Of a stretch of 39,213 bases of DNA, positions 1 through 7,573 are shown one piece after another (positions within the stretch are counted from its first letter, which is position 1; each line of letters opens with the position of its first letter). The notes beneath the pieces are model-generated. The model was not told the DNA's origin, made no database searches, and saw only the letters and a list, made by a program, of their open reading frames with translations. A program made the position numbers and the translations under genes. The stretch is from Paenibacillus arenilitoris. Its GTDB lineage: Bacteria; Bacillota; Bacilli; Paenibacillales; Paenibacillaceae. The stretch is taken from assembly GCF_014705655.1 (NCBI RefSeq), contig NZ_JACXIY010000052.1:1-39213 (forward strand). The letters run 5' to 3'.

Positions 1-2
1 GC

Positions 3-65
3 AATCCACTCACTTTTCTGCAGCAATTAGAGGCTCAGTGGGATCAAGTTACAGTTGTTCGTTGA
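3..65 (+). CDS. C-terminal fragment of an unidentified protein
   Basis: Frame 3 is open from the left edge and stops with TGA at 63-65, giving 20 residues that end FLQQLEAQWDQVTVVR. The composition (amphipathic, few rare residues) resembles a genuine protein end, and a T-rich palindrome that could terminate it follows at 80-134. Too little is visible to assign a family. It could also be a chance open frame, because a promoter-like sequence at 90-118 points leftward through it. Confidence 0.35.
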   Translation, partial: NPLTFLQQLEAQWDQVTVVR

Positions 66-79
66 TTGTGCCGTCGTAG

Positions 80-134
80 AAAAAAATCCGCTATACTGAT
101 AACGATTCTCGTTTTCAATATAGCAGATTTTTTT
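80..134. terminator. Bidirectional T-rich palindrome between thiO and the left-edge gene
   Basis: Two 16-base arms (80-95 and 119-134) are inverted repeats with one mismatch. Each arm carries a run of seven A or T at its outer end, so either strand would form a hairpin followed by U7. It lies just after the thiO stop (142) and just after the possible + strand gene end at 65, as expected for a shared terminator of convergent genes. The stem itself is AT-rich, so its strength is uncertain. The loop contains a Fur-like sequence, noted separately. Confidence 0.55.
90..118 (-). promoter_or_regulatory. Candidate leftward sigma-A promoter with Fur-box-like spacer
   Basis: On the minus strand there is TTGAAA (113-118), a 17-base spacer and TATAGC (90-95). 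Within it, 98-116 resembles the 19-base Fur box: read on the minus strand it is GAAAACGAGAATCGTTATC, about 15 of 19 matches to three GATAAT-type hexamers. If real, it would serve an iron-regulated gene beyond the left edge. The same bases form the loop of the palindrome at 80-134, so the two readings compete. Confidence 0.3.
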
Positions 135-141
135 CGCTTTT

Positions 142-1287
142 TCAATGCCCCAAGCCGATTTTGGCCGCCGGCGTGAACCGGTCGGGCGCGAAAGCGGCGA
201 GAGCCGGCTCCACCCGCTTGCCCTCGAGCAAGTCGGCTACGATGAAAGCCGTCGCGGGGCTCAGCAAGATCCCGTTGCGGTAATGACCCGCCGCCATAAT
301 GACCGACGGCGTTCCGGCGATCTCGCCCAGCAGCGGCAGCCCGTCGCGCGTCGCGGGACGAAGCCCGGCCCACCGGTGCAACGTTTCCTTGCCCGCCAAG
401 TGGGGAAACATTCGGCCGCTGCTCCTGACGAGCCGGCCGATGCCGCGTTCCGTCACGCTCGTCTCGAAGCCGGCGACATCCTCGGAAGCGCCGCATACAA
501 GTCGGTCGTTTCGTTTGCCGACCCAGTACGCCTGGCTGGAGAAGACCATATGCCTGACCTCGCCGGCAGCATGCCCGAAGGAGCAAATTTGCCCGCGAAT
601 CGGGTGAATCGGAACGGACAAGCCGAACCAGCGGCCGTACTCCCCCGACCACGCGCCGGCGCAGACGACCAGCCGTTCCGCGTGCACCGGTCCGTCAAGC
701 CGGCTGAACCGGACGGTCGCGCCGCCCCCCGGGTTAACGCTGGCGTCTAGAAGGGCTCCGGCTTGCTCCACGACCGATACGCCCAGCTTCCGGCACGCCG
801 CCTCGAGCGCTTCGACCAGCTTCGGCGCATACACATGGCTCTCACTCGGCGTATACAAGCCGGCAACCGCCGACGCGGTAAGCTTCGGCTCCAGCTTCCG
901 CAGCTCCGCGGCGCCGACCAGCTCGGCCCGCGCACTCCATTCGTTCTGCCATCGCATGCGCGTTTCAACGGGCAGCACGTCCGCTTCGTGCATAAACACG
1001 TTCAAGCTGCCGCTCCGTACCCATTCCGCGGACATGCCCGACAGCTCCTCGATGTCCCTTATCCAATCCGGATACAAGCGAAGGCTGCGCAGACAGAACT
1101 GAAAGAAGGCGTCCGGCTGCTCCGTGTTTTCCGAGTAAGGGGCGAGCATGCCCGCGGCCGCCCCCGATGCCTGCCCGCCAGTCGTTCCGGGCTCGATCAG
1201 CGTCACCTTCATCCCTCTGCGCGCCGCCTCGAACGCGCACGACAGCCCGATGACGCCTCCTCCGAGGACGACGATGGAGTCCGCCAT
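142..1287 (-). CDS. thiO: Glycine oxidase ThiO
   Basis: Flavoprotein that oxidises glycine to iminoglycine (dehydroglycine), the nitrogen and carbon donor for the thiazole ring of thiamine in aerobic bacilli. The 381-residue protein opens with a dinucleotide-binding motif (VVLGGGVIGLSCAFEAARRG, residues 5-24) typical of DAO-type FAD oxidases, and has the C-terminal RPATRDGLPLLG and AAGHYRNGILLSP stretches of the ThiO family. Its ATG shares one base with the thiG stop (TGATG), so it is translationally coupled and is the last gene of the operon. The reading frame stays open upstream to 1677, but that part lies over thiG and has no family similarity, so 1287 is taken as the start. Confidence 0.93.
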   Translation of the reverse strand: MADSIVVLGGGVIGLSCAFEAARRGMKVTLIEPGTTGGQASGAAAGMLAPYSENTEQPDAFFQFCLRSLRLYPDWIRDIEELSGMSAEWVRSGSLNVFMHEADVLPVETRMRWQNEWSARAELVGAAELRKLEPKLTASAVAGLYTPSESHVYAPKLVEALEAACRKLGVSVVEQAGALLDASVNPGGGATVRFSRLDGPVHAERLVVCAGAWSGEYGRWFGLSVPIHPIRGQICSFGHAAGEVRHMVFSSQAYWVGKRNDRLVCGASEDVAGFETSVTERGIGRLVRSSGRMFPHLAGKETLHRWAGLRPATRDGLPLLGEIAGTPSVIMAAGHYRNGILLSPATAFIVADLLEGKRVEPALAAFAPDRFTPAAKIGLGH

Positions 1288-2111
1288 CAGCCTGCGCCCC
1301 CTCCGCGTCCCGCCGCAGCCGGCTCGTAGAGCGACCCGGCCAGGTCGCTGCTTGCCGAAGCGTATTTTTTCTTCGGGATCCGCCCCGCCAGTCTGGCGAG
1401 CCGTCCCGCTTCGATGGCCAGCTTGAAGGCGCGCGCCATCCTTACCGGGTCCTGCGCCTTCGCGACCGGCGTATTCGCGAGGATGCCGTCCGCGCCGAGC
1501 TCCATCGCCTCCGCCGCGTCCTTCGGCGATCCGATGCCCGCGTCCACGATGACGGGCACGCCGGCTTGCTCGGCGATGAGGCCCAGATTGTAAGGGTTCA
1601 GCAAGCCGAGACCCGTGCCGATCGGGGAGCCGCCCGGCATGACGGCCGCGGCGCCCGCTTCCTCCAGCCGCCTGCACAGCATCGGATCGTCCGACGTATA
1701 CGGCAGCACAACGAACCCTTCGCGCGCGAGCTGCTCGGTCGCGCGCAGCGTCTCGATCGGATCCGGGAGCAGCGTGCGGACGTCCCCGCTTATCTCGACC
1801 TTAATCCAATTGCCGAGACCCGCCTCCCTGGCCAGCCGCGCGATCCGCAACGCTTCCTCCGCCGTCCGCGCACCCGAAGTGTTCGGCAAGTACGCCATCC
1901 GCTTCCCGTCGAAATGCTGCAGCACCGAGTCGTCCTCGGCGCTTTCCAGATTGACCCGCCGGACGGCGAACGTAATGACCTCCGCGCCCGAGGCTTCAAG
2001 CGCTTGCTGCAGAACGGCCGGACTCGGGAACCGACCCGTTCCGAACAGGAAGCGCGAACGCAGCTCGCGCCCTGCGATGATAAGCGGGTCTTGTTCGAAT
2101 GCATCTATCAC
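1287..2111 (-). CDS. thiG: Thiazole synthase ThiG
   Basis: Condenses 1-deoxy-xylulose 5-phosphate, dehydroglycine and ThiS thiocarboxylate into the thiazole phosphate of thiamine. The 274-residue TIM barrel shows family signatures: FLFGTGRFPS near the start, VRRVNL, YLPNTSG, WIKVEISGD (the DXP Schiff-base lysine in WIKxE), VMPGGSPIGTGLG, VIVDAGIG and GADGILANTPVAKA. The length is normal apart from a Gly/Ala-rich C-terminal tail. It starts 6 bases after the thiE-thiS stop and overlaps thiO by one base. It must bind the ThiS domain, which here is carried at the end of ThiE. Confidence 0.95.
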   Translation of the reverse strand: MIDAFEQDPLIIAGRELRSRFLFGTGRFPSPAVLQQALEASGAEVITFAVRRVNLESAEDDSVLQHFDGKRMAYLPNTSGARTAEEALRIARLAREAGLGNWIKVEISGDVRTLLPDPIETLRATEQLAREGFVVLPYTSDDPMLCRRLEEAGAAAVMPGGSPIGTGLGLLNPYNLGLIAEQAGVPVIVDAGIGSPKDAAEAMELGADGILANTPVAKAQDPVRMARAFKLAIEAGRLARLAGRIPKKKYASASSDLAGSLYEPAAAGRGGGAG

Positions 2112-2117
2112 GAAAGC

Positions 2118-2966
2118 TCAACCTCCCCCGACAAAATGAACGAGCTCGACGGACGCGCCGTCCTTCAGCTCCGTCCCGGCCCATAATGCGCGCTGCACGA
2201 TAAGGCCGTCCAGCTCGACGACGAGCTGCTTGTTCTGCTGTCCCAGCTGCCGCACGAGCTCTTCGACCGTCGCCGCGGTCGTCCGCTCCTCGCGGCCGTT
2301 CACAGTAATCGTCTTGGCCGCCTGCGCGGCGTCGGCTGCCTCGATCCGGCTCAGGAAGGAGCGGCACGCTGCCGCGGGATCCTCGCTGCCGACGATCGCC
2401 GACACCGCGCATATCCGCCTCGCGCCCGCGTCCAGCACCCGATCGACGTTGCCGAGCGTAATGCCGCCGATCGCGACGAACGGGATCGTGACATGACGAG
2501 CGGCTTCCGTCACGTAGCTCGTCGTGACGGCCTTCCGGCCGGGCTTCGTGTCGGTCGGGTAGACCGGGCCGACGCCGATATAATCCGCTCCTTCCCGCTC
2601 CGCCTTCAGCGCCTGATCCAGGCTATGCGTCGAAATGCCGATCATCCGGTCCGGCCCGAGCAGGCGCCTTGCTTCGCCGATCGGCAAATCCTCCTGTCCC
2701 AGATGAACGCCGTCCGCATCCGTTTCCAGCACGATGTCCGGATAGTCGTTAATGATGAACGGCACGCCGTACTTCCTCGTCAGCGCGCGAAGCGACCTCG
2801 CTTGCTCCAGCACCTCCGCCCGCGATCCCGTCTTGTTGCGAAGCTGTACGATTTGCGCGCCCCCGATGAGCGTCCGCTCCATGACGTCGACGAGTGACCT
2901 CCCGGGGTGATTGGCTTCCGCCGTAATGACGTATAGACGGAAATCCTTCCACTTCTCCCTCTGCAT
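2118..2966 (-). CDS. thiE: ThiE-ThiS fusion: thiamine phosphate synthase with C-terminal sulfur carrier
   Basis: One 282-residue frame joins two thiamine proteins. Residues about 8-212 are ThiE, which couples HMP-PP to thiazole phosphate; visible motifs are QLRNK, IINDYPDIVLETDADGVHLGQED, GISTHS, GADYIGVGPVYPTDTK and FVAIGGIT. After a short Ala-rich linker, residues about 218-282 match ThiS (TITVNGREE, then LKDGASVELVHFVGGG), ending in the Gly-Gly needed for adenylation by ThiF and thiocarboxylation. The start at 2966 is chosen because GGGAGG lies 7 bases upstream; the in-frame codons at 2981 and 3029 are poorly spaced. No separate thiS exists in the operon, so this domain is presumably the working carrier. 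The fusion is read directly from an uninterrupted frame. Confidence 0.92.
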   Translation of the reverse strand: MQREKWKDFRLYVITAEANHPGRSLVDVMERTLIGGAQIVQLRNKTGSRAEVLEQARSLRALTRKYGVPFIINDYPDIVLETDADGVHLGQEDLPIGEARRLLGPDRMIGISTHSLDQALKAEREGADYIGVGPVYPTDTKPGRKAVTTSYVTEAARHVTIPFVAIGGITLGNVDRVLDAGARRICAVSAIVGSEDPAAACRSFLSRIEAADAAQAAKTITVNGREERTTAATVEELVRQLGQQNKQLVVELDGLIVQRALWAGTELKDGASVELVHFVGGG

Positions 2967-2989
2967 CCGAATGCCTCCCATTCTCCCTC

Positions 2990-4066
2990 TTATACCGGCA
3001 GCTTCCGGCCGAGCACATACGCTTCGCACAGCCGAACGGCATGCGCGGCGTCGGCCGTACCCTGCACGAGCGCCCTGCCGTCGGGAAACAGCACGAGCGT
3101 CTCGCCGCTCCCCAGCCTCGCCCGGATCAAATACCGGTTAACCGTCAGCTCGCACCCCCGGCTCCGCAGCTCTTGCTCCAAACGGTCCAGCGGCAGCGGC
3201 TTGCCCAGCGTCACCTGCACCGTATCTCTCCCGCACAGCGCCGCCGAGCTAATTTCCTCCTCAGGCCGGCCGCCCGCGCCGGCTGCCGCCGATTCCGGCA
3301 ACGTCTCCGCCGCCCCGCAATGCGGGCAATCGGCGCGGCCGCCGGGCATCGCCGATTCGCGCAGGCGGAACGACCACAAATCGGCGCTTAACCAGGTGCG
3401 GCGCATCGCGTCCTTATTGCCGGTCAGCCATTTGAGCGCTTCGGCTGCCTGCAGCGAGGCGATGAATTCCACGGCCGGCGCGAGGACGCCGACCGTGTCG
3501 CACGTGTCGCCTCCTTCGTCCGCGTCGCCGATCAAGCAGCGCAGGCACGAGGTCTCGCCCGGCAGAAGCGCCGCGCTCATACCTTGCGCGCCGGCTACCC
3601 CGCCGTAAATAAACGGGATCCGTGCCCGGAAGCAGACGTCGCTCAGCAGCAAGCGGGTTGCGGCGTTGTCGGTACCGTCCAGCACGAGCCGCGCGCCGTC
3701 CGCCAGCTCTGCCGCATTCGCCTCGTTCACGTCGGCCACCCGAGCTTCCACGCGAACGTCGCCGTTAATCGCGCGCAGCTTGCTTGCCGCCGCGACCGCC
3801 TTCGGCAGCGCGGCCATGGCGTCGGCTTCGTCGAACAGCGTCTGGCGCTGCAGATTGCTGGCCTCGACGAAGTCGCGGTCGACGAGCCGTACTTCCCCGA
3901 CGCCCGCGCGGACCATATGCTGCGCGAGAGCCGCGCCGAGCGCGCCGACGCCGACGATCAGGACGCTCGCGCCGGCGAGCTCCCGCTGCCCCGCTTCGCC
4001 GATCGGGGCGAACCGGATTTGCCGCGAATAACGGTCGCCCCATGCCGTCCCGAAGGGCTCAGCCAT
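2990..4066 (-). CDS. thiF: ThiS adenylyltransferase ThiF (E1-like)
   Basis: Adenylates the C-terminal glycine of ThiS so that sulfur can be loaded. The 358-residue protein has the ThiF/MoeB fold: RYSRQIRFAPIG at the N-terminus, the nucleotide loop GVGALG (about 38-43), LVDRDFVEASNLQRQ, the DGTDN adenylation motif, and two CxxC pairs (CLRC, CPHC) for structural zinc. A C-terminal extension of about 80 residues (from LCGRDTVQVT) is shared with the MoeB homologue at 15115-16197. The role is assigned from position: the start overlaps the thiC stop by 8 bases and the thiE-thiS fusion follows after 23 bases. Cross-activity with MoaD cannot be excluded from sequence. Confidence 0.88.
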   Translation of the reverse strand: MAEPFGTAWGDRYSRQIRFAPIGEAGQRELAGASVLIVGVGALGAALAQHMVRAGVGEVRLVDRDFVEASNLQRQTLFDEADAMAALPKAVAAASKLRAINGDVRVEARVADVNEANAAELADGARLVLDGTDNAATRLLLSDVCFRARIPFIYGGVAGAQGMSAALLPGETSCLRCLIGDADEGGDTCDTVGVLAPAVEFIASLQAAEALKWLTGNKDAMRRTWLSADLWSFRLRESAMPGGRADCPHCGAAETLPESAAAGAGGRPEEEISSAALCGRDTVQVTLGKPLPLDRLEQELRSRGCELTVNRYLIRARLGSGETLVLFPDGRALVQGTADAAHAVRLCEAYVLGRKLPV

Positions 4067-5822
4067 AGATCGCGCTCCCCGCCGCCTTGAACGCCTCCGA
4101 CTTCTCCTTCATGCCCGCCTCGATCGCCTCCGCCGTCTCGAGCCCGCTCCGCGCCGCGTAATCCCGGATGTCCTGCGTAATGCGCATGCTGCAAAACTTC
4201 GGTCCGCACATCGAGCAGAAATGCGCCGATTTGGCCGCTTCCGCCGGCAGCGTCTCGTCGTGGTAGGACATTGCCCGCTCCGGATCGAGCGACAGGTGGA
4301 ATTGGTCGCGCCAGCGGAATTCGAAGCGCGCCTTCGACAAGGCGTCGTCGCGCTGCTTGGCCCTCGGATGCCCCTTCGCGAGATCGGCCGCGTGCGCCGC
4401 GATTTTGTACGTGATGACCCCTTCCTTCACGTCCTCCTTGTTCGGCAGGCCGAGATGCTCCTTCGGCGTCACGTAGCAGAGCATCGCCGTGCCGAACCAG
4501 CCGATCATCGCCGCTCCGATCGCCGACGTAATGTGGTCGTAGCCCGGCGCGATGTCTGTCGTGAGCGGCCCGAGCGTATAGAACGGGGCTTCGTCGCAAA
4601 CCGCGAGCTGCCGGTCCATGTTTTCCTTGATCAGGTGCATCGGAACGTGGCCCGGCCCTTCGATCATGACTTGAACGTCATGCTTCCACGCGATCTTCGT
4701 CAGCTCGCCGAGCGTATCCAGCTCGGCGAACTGCGCATCGTCGTTCGCGTCGGCGATCGAGCCCGGGCGCAGGCCGTCGCCGAGGGAGAACGACACGTCG
4801 TACGCCTTCATGATCTCGCAAATTTCCTCGAAATGCGTGTACAGGAAATTTTCCTTATGGTGAGCGAGGCACCAGGCCGCCATGATCGAGCCGCCGCGGG
4901 ATACGATGCCCGTCACGCGCTTTGCCGTCAGCGGAATGTAACGCAGCAGCACGCCCGCATGAATGGTGAAATAATCGACGCCCTGCTCCGCCTGCTCGAT
5001 CAGCGTATCGCGGAACACTTCCCAGCTCAGGTCCTCCGCCTTGCCGTTCACCTTCTCGAGCGCCTGGTAGATCGGCACCGTGCCGACCGGTACCGGCGAA
5101 TTGCGGACGATCCACTCGCGCGTCGTATGTATGTTTTTGCCCGTCGACAAATCCATGATCGTGTCCGCGCCCCATCTCGTCGCCCACGTCATCTTCTCCA
5201 CCTCCTCCTCGATCGAGGAAGCGACGGCCGAATTGCCGATATTGGCATTGATCTTGACGTGGAAATGACGGCCGATAATCATCGGCTCGCTCTCCGGATG
5301 GTTGATGTTGGCCGGAATGATGGCCCGGCCGGCGGCGATCTCGCCGCGGACGAACTCGGGGTCCATTCCTTCGCGGATCGCGATGTATTCCATCTCCGGC
5401 GTTACGATCCCCTTGCGCGCGTAGTGCAGCTGCGTGACGTTCCGTCCGGCTTTCGCTCGTCGCGGCCGACGCGTTAGATTCGGGAACAGCTCGGCCCCGC
5501 GCTGCGTCGCCTTCTCGGCGGTGGAGAAGCCGTTATCCTCCGGCCTCACTTCGCGTCCCTCGTAGCGCTCCGTATCGCCCCGTCCCTCGATCCAGCCGCT
5601 CCGAAGCGGCGGCAGCCCCTTCCGGACGTCGGCCTCGTAGCTATCGTCGGTATAAGGCCCGCTGGCATCGTAGACGCGGACCGGCTCGTTCGGCAGCTCC
5701 TCCCCGTCGCGTCCCGAGCTCGGCTCGAGCGCGATTTCCCTCATCGGCACCCGGATGCTTTCTTCCGAGCCCGTCACGTAAATTTTGCGGCTGCCCGGCA
5801 GCGGCGTCGTTAAAATCGGCAT
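4059..5822 (-). CDS. thiC: Phosphomethylpyrimidine synthase ThiC
   Basis: Radical SAM enzyme that rearranges aminoimidazole ribotide to HMP phosphate, the pyrimidine half of thiamine. The 587-residue protein contains the ThiC signatures TQLHYARKGIVTPEMEYIA, NINHPESEPMIIGR, GADTIMDLSTG and SLGDGLRPGS, and the C-terminal CxxCxxxxC cluster motif (CSMCGPKFC). The start is ATG 5820-5822, since the protein from MPILTTPLPGSRK fits the family and GGGAGG lies 7 bases upstream. The in-frame ATG at 5873 would add 17 residues that lie over a leader hairpin. First gene of the TPP-regulated operon; its stop overlaps thiF. Confidence 0.95.
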   Translation of the reverse strand: MPILTTPLPGSRKIYVTGSEESIRVPMREIALEPSSGRDGEELPNEPVRVYDASGPYTDDSYEADVRKGLPPLRSGWIEGRGDTERYEGREVRPEDNGFSTAEKATQRGAELFPNLTRRPRRAKAGRNVTQLHYARKGIVTPEMEYIAIREGMDPEFVRGEIAAGRAIIPANINHPESEPMIIGRHFHVKINANIGNSAVASSIEEEVEKMTWATRWGADTIMDLSTGKNIHTTREWIVRNSPVPVGTVPIYQALEKVNGKAEDLSWEVFRDTLIEQAEQGVDYFTIHAGVLLRYIPLTAKRVTGIVSRGGSIMAAWCLAHHKENFLYTHFEEICEIMKAYDVSFSLGDGLRPGSIADANDDAQFAELDTLGELTKIAWKHDVQVMIEGPGHVPMHLIKENMDRQLAVCDEAPFYTLGPLTTDIAPGYDHITSAIGAAMIGWFGTAMLCYVTPKEHLGLPNKEDVKEGVITYKIAAHAADLAKGHPRAKQRDDALSKARFEFRWRDQFHLSLDPERAMSYHDETLPAEAAKSAHFCSMCGPKFCSMRITQDIRDYAARSGLETAEAIEAGMKEKSEAFKAAGSAIYG

Positions 5823-5864
5823 AAAAAAACCTCCCAACGGAATAGTCAGAATTCCACCTGGAGG
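5823..5864 (-). promoter_or_regulatory. Hairpin plus U7 covering the thiC ribosome binding site
   Basis: On the minus strand CCTCC (5860-5864) can pair with the GGAGG of the thiC ribosome site (5830-5834), and GGAAT (5851-5855) with ATTCC (5839-5843), with three G-U pairs between them and a seven-base loop. Seven U residues (5823-5829) follow, and the AUG comes immediately after. The element could therefore act as an intrinsic terminator, as a sequestering hairpin for translation, or both. The pairing is read by eye and no energy was computed. Confidence 0.5.
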
Positions 5865-5999
5865 CATGCCCATGCATATACGAAAGTTTGTAGCGCCGCT
5901 TCCCGGCTCCCGAATTCACGCAAATAAAGGAGCTTCGCACGCCGGAGCGCCGCCGTCGCCCGAACCGATGCCCGCGAGGCCAAGAAGTTCGGAGAGAGC

Positions 6000-6026
6000 A
6001 AAAAAACCGCCCCGGCGAAGGAGCGG
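6000..6026 (-). terminator. Intrinsic terminator in the thiC leader
   Basis: Minus strand CCGCTCC, loop TTCGCC, GGGGCGG (one G-U pair), followed directly by seven T (6000-6006). It sits between the TPP aptamer and thiC, so it is the likely riboswitch-controlled attenuator that stops transcription when TPP is bound. The competing antiterminator pairing was not resolved by eye. Confidence 0.75.
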
Positions 6027-6092
6027 CTGATATGTGTCGTCACGCGCGGCACCCGATACCGGCCCTAAAGCGAGAGACCGGTCCCGATGGCG

Positions 6093-6136
6093 GCCGCATT
6101 CCCCGATTTGGCCAAACTTGCTCGGCCAAATGCGGC
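6093..6136 (-). repeat. Nested inverted repeats in the thi leader
   Basis: Perfect 8-base arms ATTTGGCC (6106-6113) and GGCCAAAT (6124-6131) enclose ten bases. A second pair, GCCGCATT (6093-6100) and AATGCGGC (6129-6136), overlaps the first, so the two stems compete or combine with an internal bulge. The region lies between the TPP aptamer and the terminator and may belong to the expression platform. Confidence 0.55.
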
Positions 6137-6169
6137 TAGGCAGCCCGCGCCTATGAATAAACGCACAAT

Positions 6170-6260
6170 CCCACTTTCCTACGCTGGCATAACCCAGATC
6201 AGGTTCAAAGGGACCAAAGCTTTCGCTTTATCTCAGCCGTAAAGGCGCCCCTAGTGGATT
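6170..6260 (-). ncRNA. TPP riboswitch (THI element)
   Basis: The minus strand carries the conserved THI-box blocks in order: ACTAGGGGCGCCTTTACGG, then CTGAGA, CCCTTTGAACCTGATCTGG, GTTATGCCAGCG and TAGGAAAGTGG. These are the pyrimidine-sensing and pyrophosphate-sensing arms of the TPP aptamer. It lies 350 bases before thiC, downstream of a good promoter, and should turn the whole thi operon off when thiamine pyrophosphate is plentiful. The stretch from here to thiC holds no gene, only the leader structures listed separately. Confidence 0.97.
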
Positions 6261-6270
6261 TCCTTGTTTG

Positions 6271-6300
6271 ACTATACCGTCTTACCAAGTGAAGTGTCAA
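6271..6300 (-). promoter_or_regulatory. Sigma-A promoter of the thi operon
   Basis: Minus strand TTGACA (6295-6300, perfect -35), 18-base spacer, TATAGT (6271-6276, 5 of 6). Predicted start of transcription is near 6264, just before the 5' edge of the TPP aptamer. Confidence 0.85.
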
Positions 6301-6329
6301 CCTCGAATTTCGCGGGCGGTCAAAAAAAC

Positions 6330-7487
6330 TCAGTCTTCGCCCTCCTTCAGCAGCTTGATCCAGCGGTCCGCCGTATGCTGCCAGGTGAACGTCTGCTCCA
6401 CCCTCTCCCGGCTGCGAAGCCCCATCCACTGGCGCAGCTGCTTGTCGCCGAGAAGCAGGTGAAGCTTCTCCAGCAGCTCCGCTTCGATGCGCTTCGGGTT
6501 AACCAAATAGCCGGTGACGCCGTTCTGGATAATTTCCGTCATGCCGCCCGCGCGGGTCGCGACGACCGGCACGCCGCAGGACATCGCCTCCACGTTGACG
6601 AGACCGAACGCTTCTCTTTGGCCGGAAGGGACGACCGCGACGTCGGCGGCCAGCATCCATCCCGGCACTTCCGAATGGGGGATATAAGGGACGAACCGGA
6701 CATGGCCCGGACTGCCTTGACCGAGCCGCTCAAGCATGCGGGCATACGGCGTTTTTCGATGCGAGCCGTAGAACGGGCTGCCGACGATCACGACGACGAG
6801 CTCCGGGTGCAGCCTGGCCAGCTGCGGCACGATCCGGAGCAGGTGATGGACGCCCTTGAGCGGAATGAGCCGGCCGATGAACAGCACGACTTTTTTGCCG
6901 GCCAGCCCCTTCTGCTGCCGCAGCGCTTCCCGCTTGGCCGCCCCTTCCGTCGAATATTGCGACGGGAACCGCGACGTTTCGACGCCTGGATAGATGACCC
7001 GAAGCTTCGCCGCCGCCTCGGGCGACCTGGCCGCGACGACGTTTCTCAGAAACTCGCTGTTCACGATGATTTTGTCTGCCGCCCGGTAGCAGCGGCGCAG
7101 CTTGGCCGGCGAAATGGCAGACGGCGCGATGAACGAGGAGGAATGCAAATAAAGCCAGACCTGCTTGCCTGGATTCATTCGCTTCATGATCGGCACGTAT
7201 TGCGGCCGGTTCTCGACGTCGATGACATTCGGAGAGAACCGGCTCACTGCCCTCGCCGCCGCCAGCGCGTAACGTCCTTTATCGAACGCGGGAAACCGCT
7301 CGCACAAGACGCCGTTAAAATACCCGGCGCGGGGCAGCGTTTTGCTTAGCCGTCCGTAAATCCGCGGTTCTACATGAGGCATCAGCAGCGGCGCGAACTT
7401 CTCCACCACCCGTTCGACGGAACTGCTCCCCGGCGACGGGATCGGGAAGGAGCCGGGCGTGACGATCGCCACTTTGATTGGGGCCAT
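6330..7487 (-). CDS. GT4-family glycosyltransferase
   Basis: Retaining glycosyltransferase with a GT-B fold, 385 residues. The N-terminal half starts VAIVTPGSFPIPSPGSSSVE, the usual first strand and glycine loop. The C-terminal half has VVLFIGRLIPLKGVHHLL and the donor-site pattern REAFGLVNVEAMSCGVPVVATRAGG with the two spaced glutamates of GT4 enzymes. No signal peptide or membrane segment is visible, so it is cytosolic or peripheral. It resembles the CotSA/spore-coat type glycosyltransferases of Bacillus, but substrate and acceptor are not determinable. AGGAGG precedes the ATG by 11 bases and a promoter lies at 7527-7556. It runs toward the thi operon but is separated from it by that operon's own promoter. 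Confidence 0.85.
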   Translation of the reverse strand: MAPIKVAIVTPGSFPIPSPGSSSVERVVEKFAPLLMPHVEPRIYGRLSKTLPRAGYFNGVLCERFPAFDKGRYALAAARAVSRFSPNVIDVENRPQYVPIMKRMNPGKQVWLYLHSSSFIAPSAISPAKLRRCYRAADKIIVNSEFLRNVVAARSPEAAAKLRVIYPGVETSRFPSQYSTEGAAKREALRQQKGLAGKKVVLFIGRLIPLKGVHHLLRIVPQLARLHPELVVVIVGSPFYGSHRKTPYARMLERLGQGSPGHVRFVPYIPHSEVPGWMLAADVAVVPSGQREAFGLVNVEAMSCGVPVVATRAGGMTEIIQNGVTGYLVNPKRIEAELLEKLHLLLGDKQLRQWMGLRSRERVEQTFTWQHTADRWIKLLKEGED

Positions 7488-7526
7488 ATGTTCGGATTCC
7501 TCCTACAGATTCTGCGATTTTGCAGT

Positions 7527-7556
7527 ATCATACGCTCCGAACAAACGGTTTGTCAC
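7527..7556 (-). promoter_or_regulatory. Sigma-A promoter of the GT4 glycosyltransferase
   Basis: Minus strand GTGACA (7551-7556, 5 of 6), 18-base spacer, TATGAT (7527-7532, 5 of 6). The transcript would begin near 7520 with a short leader before the ATG at 7487. Confidence 0.6.
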
Positions 7557-7573
7557 GGCGCTCCGGCTCCCGT

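Noticed and set aside
1288..1677. Upstream extension of the thiO frame
   Set aside because: The extra 130 residues lie over thiG, have shadow-type composition, and the normal FAD motif starts at 1287.
5823..5873. Upstream ATG of thiC adding 17 residues
   Set aside because: It would translate through the leader hairpin and the GGGAGG site; the shorter start fits the family and has the proper ribosome site.
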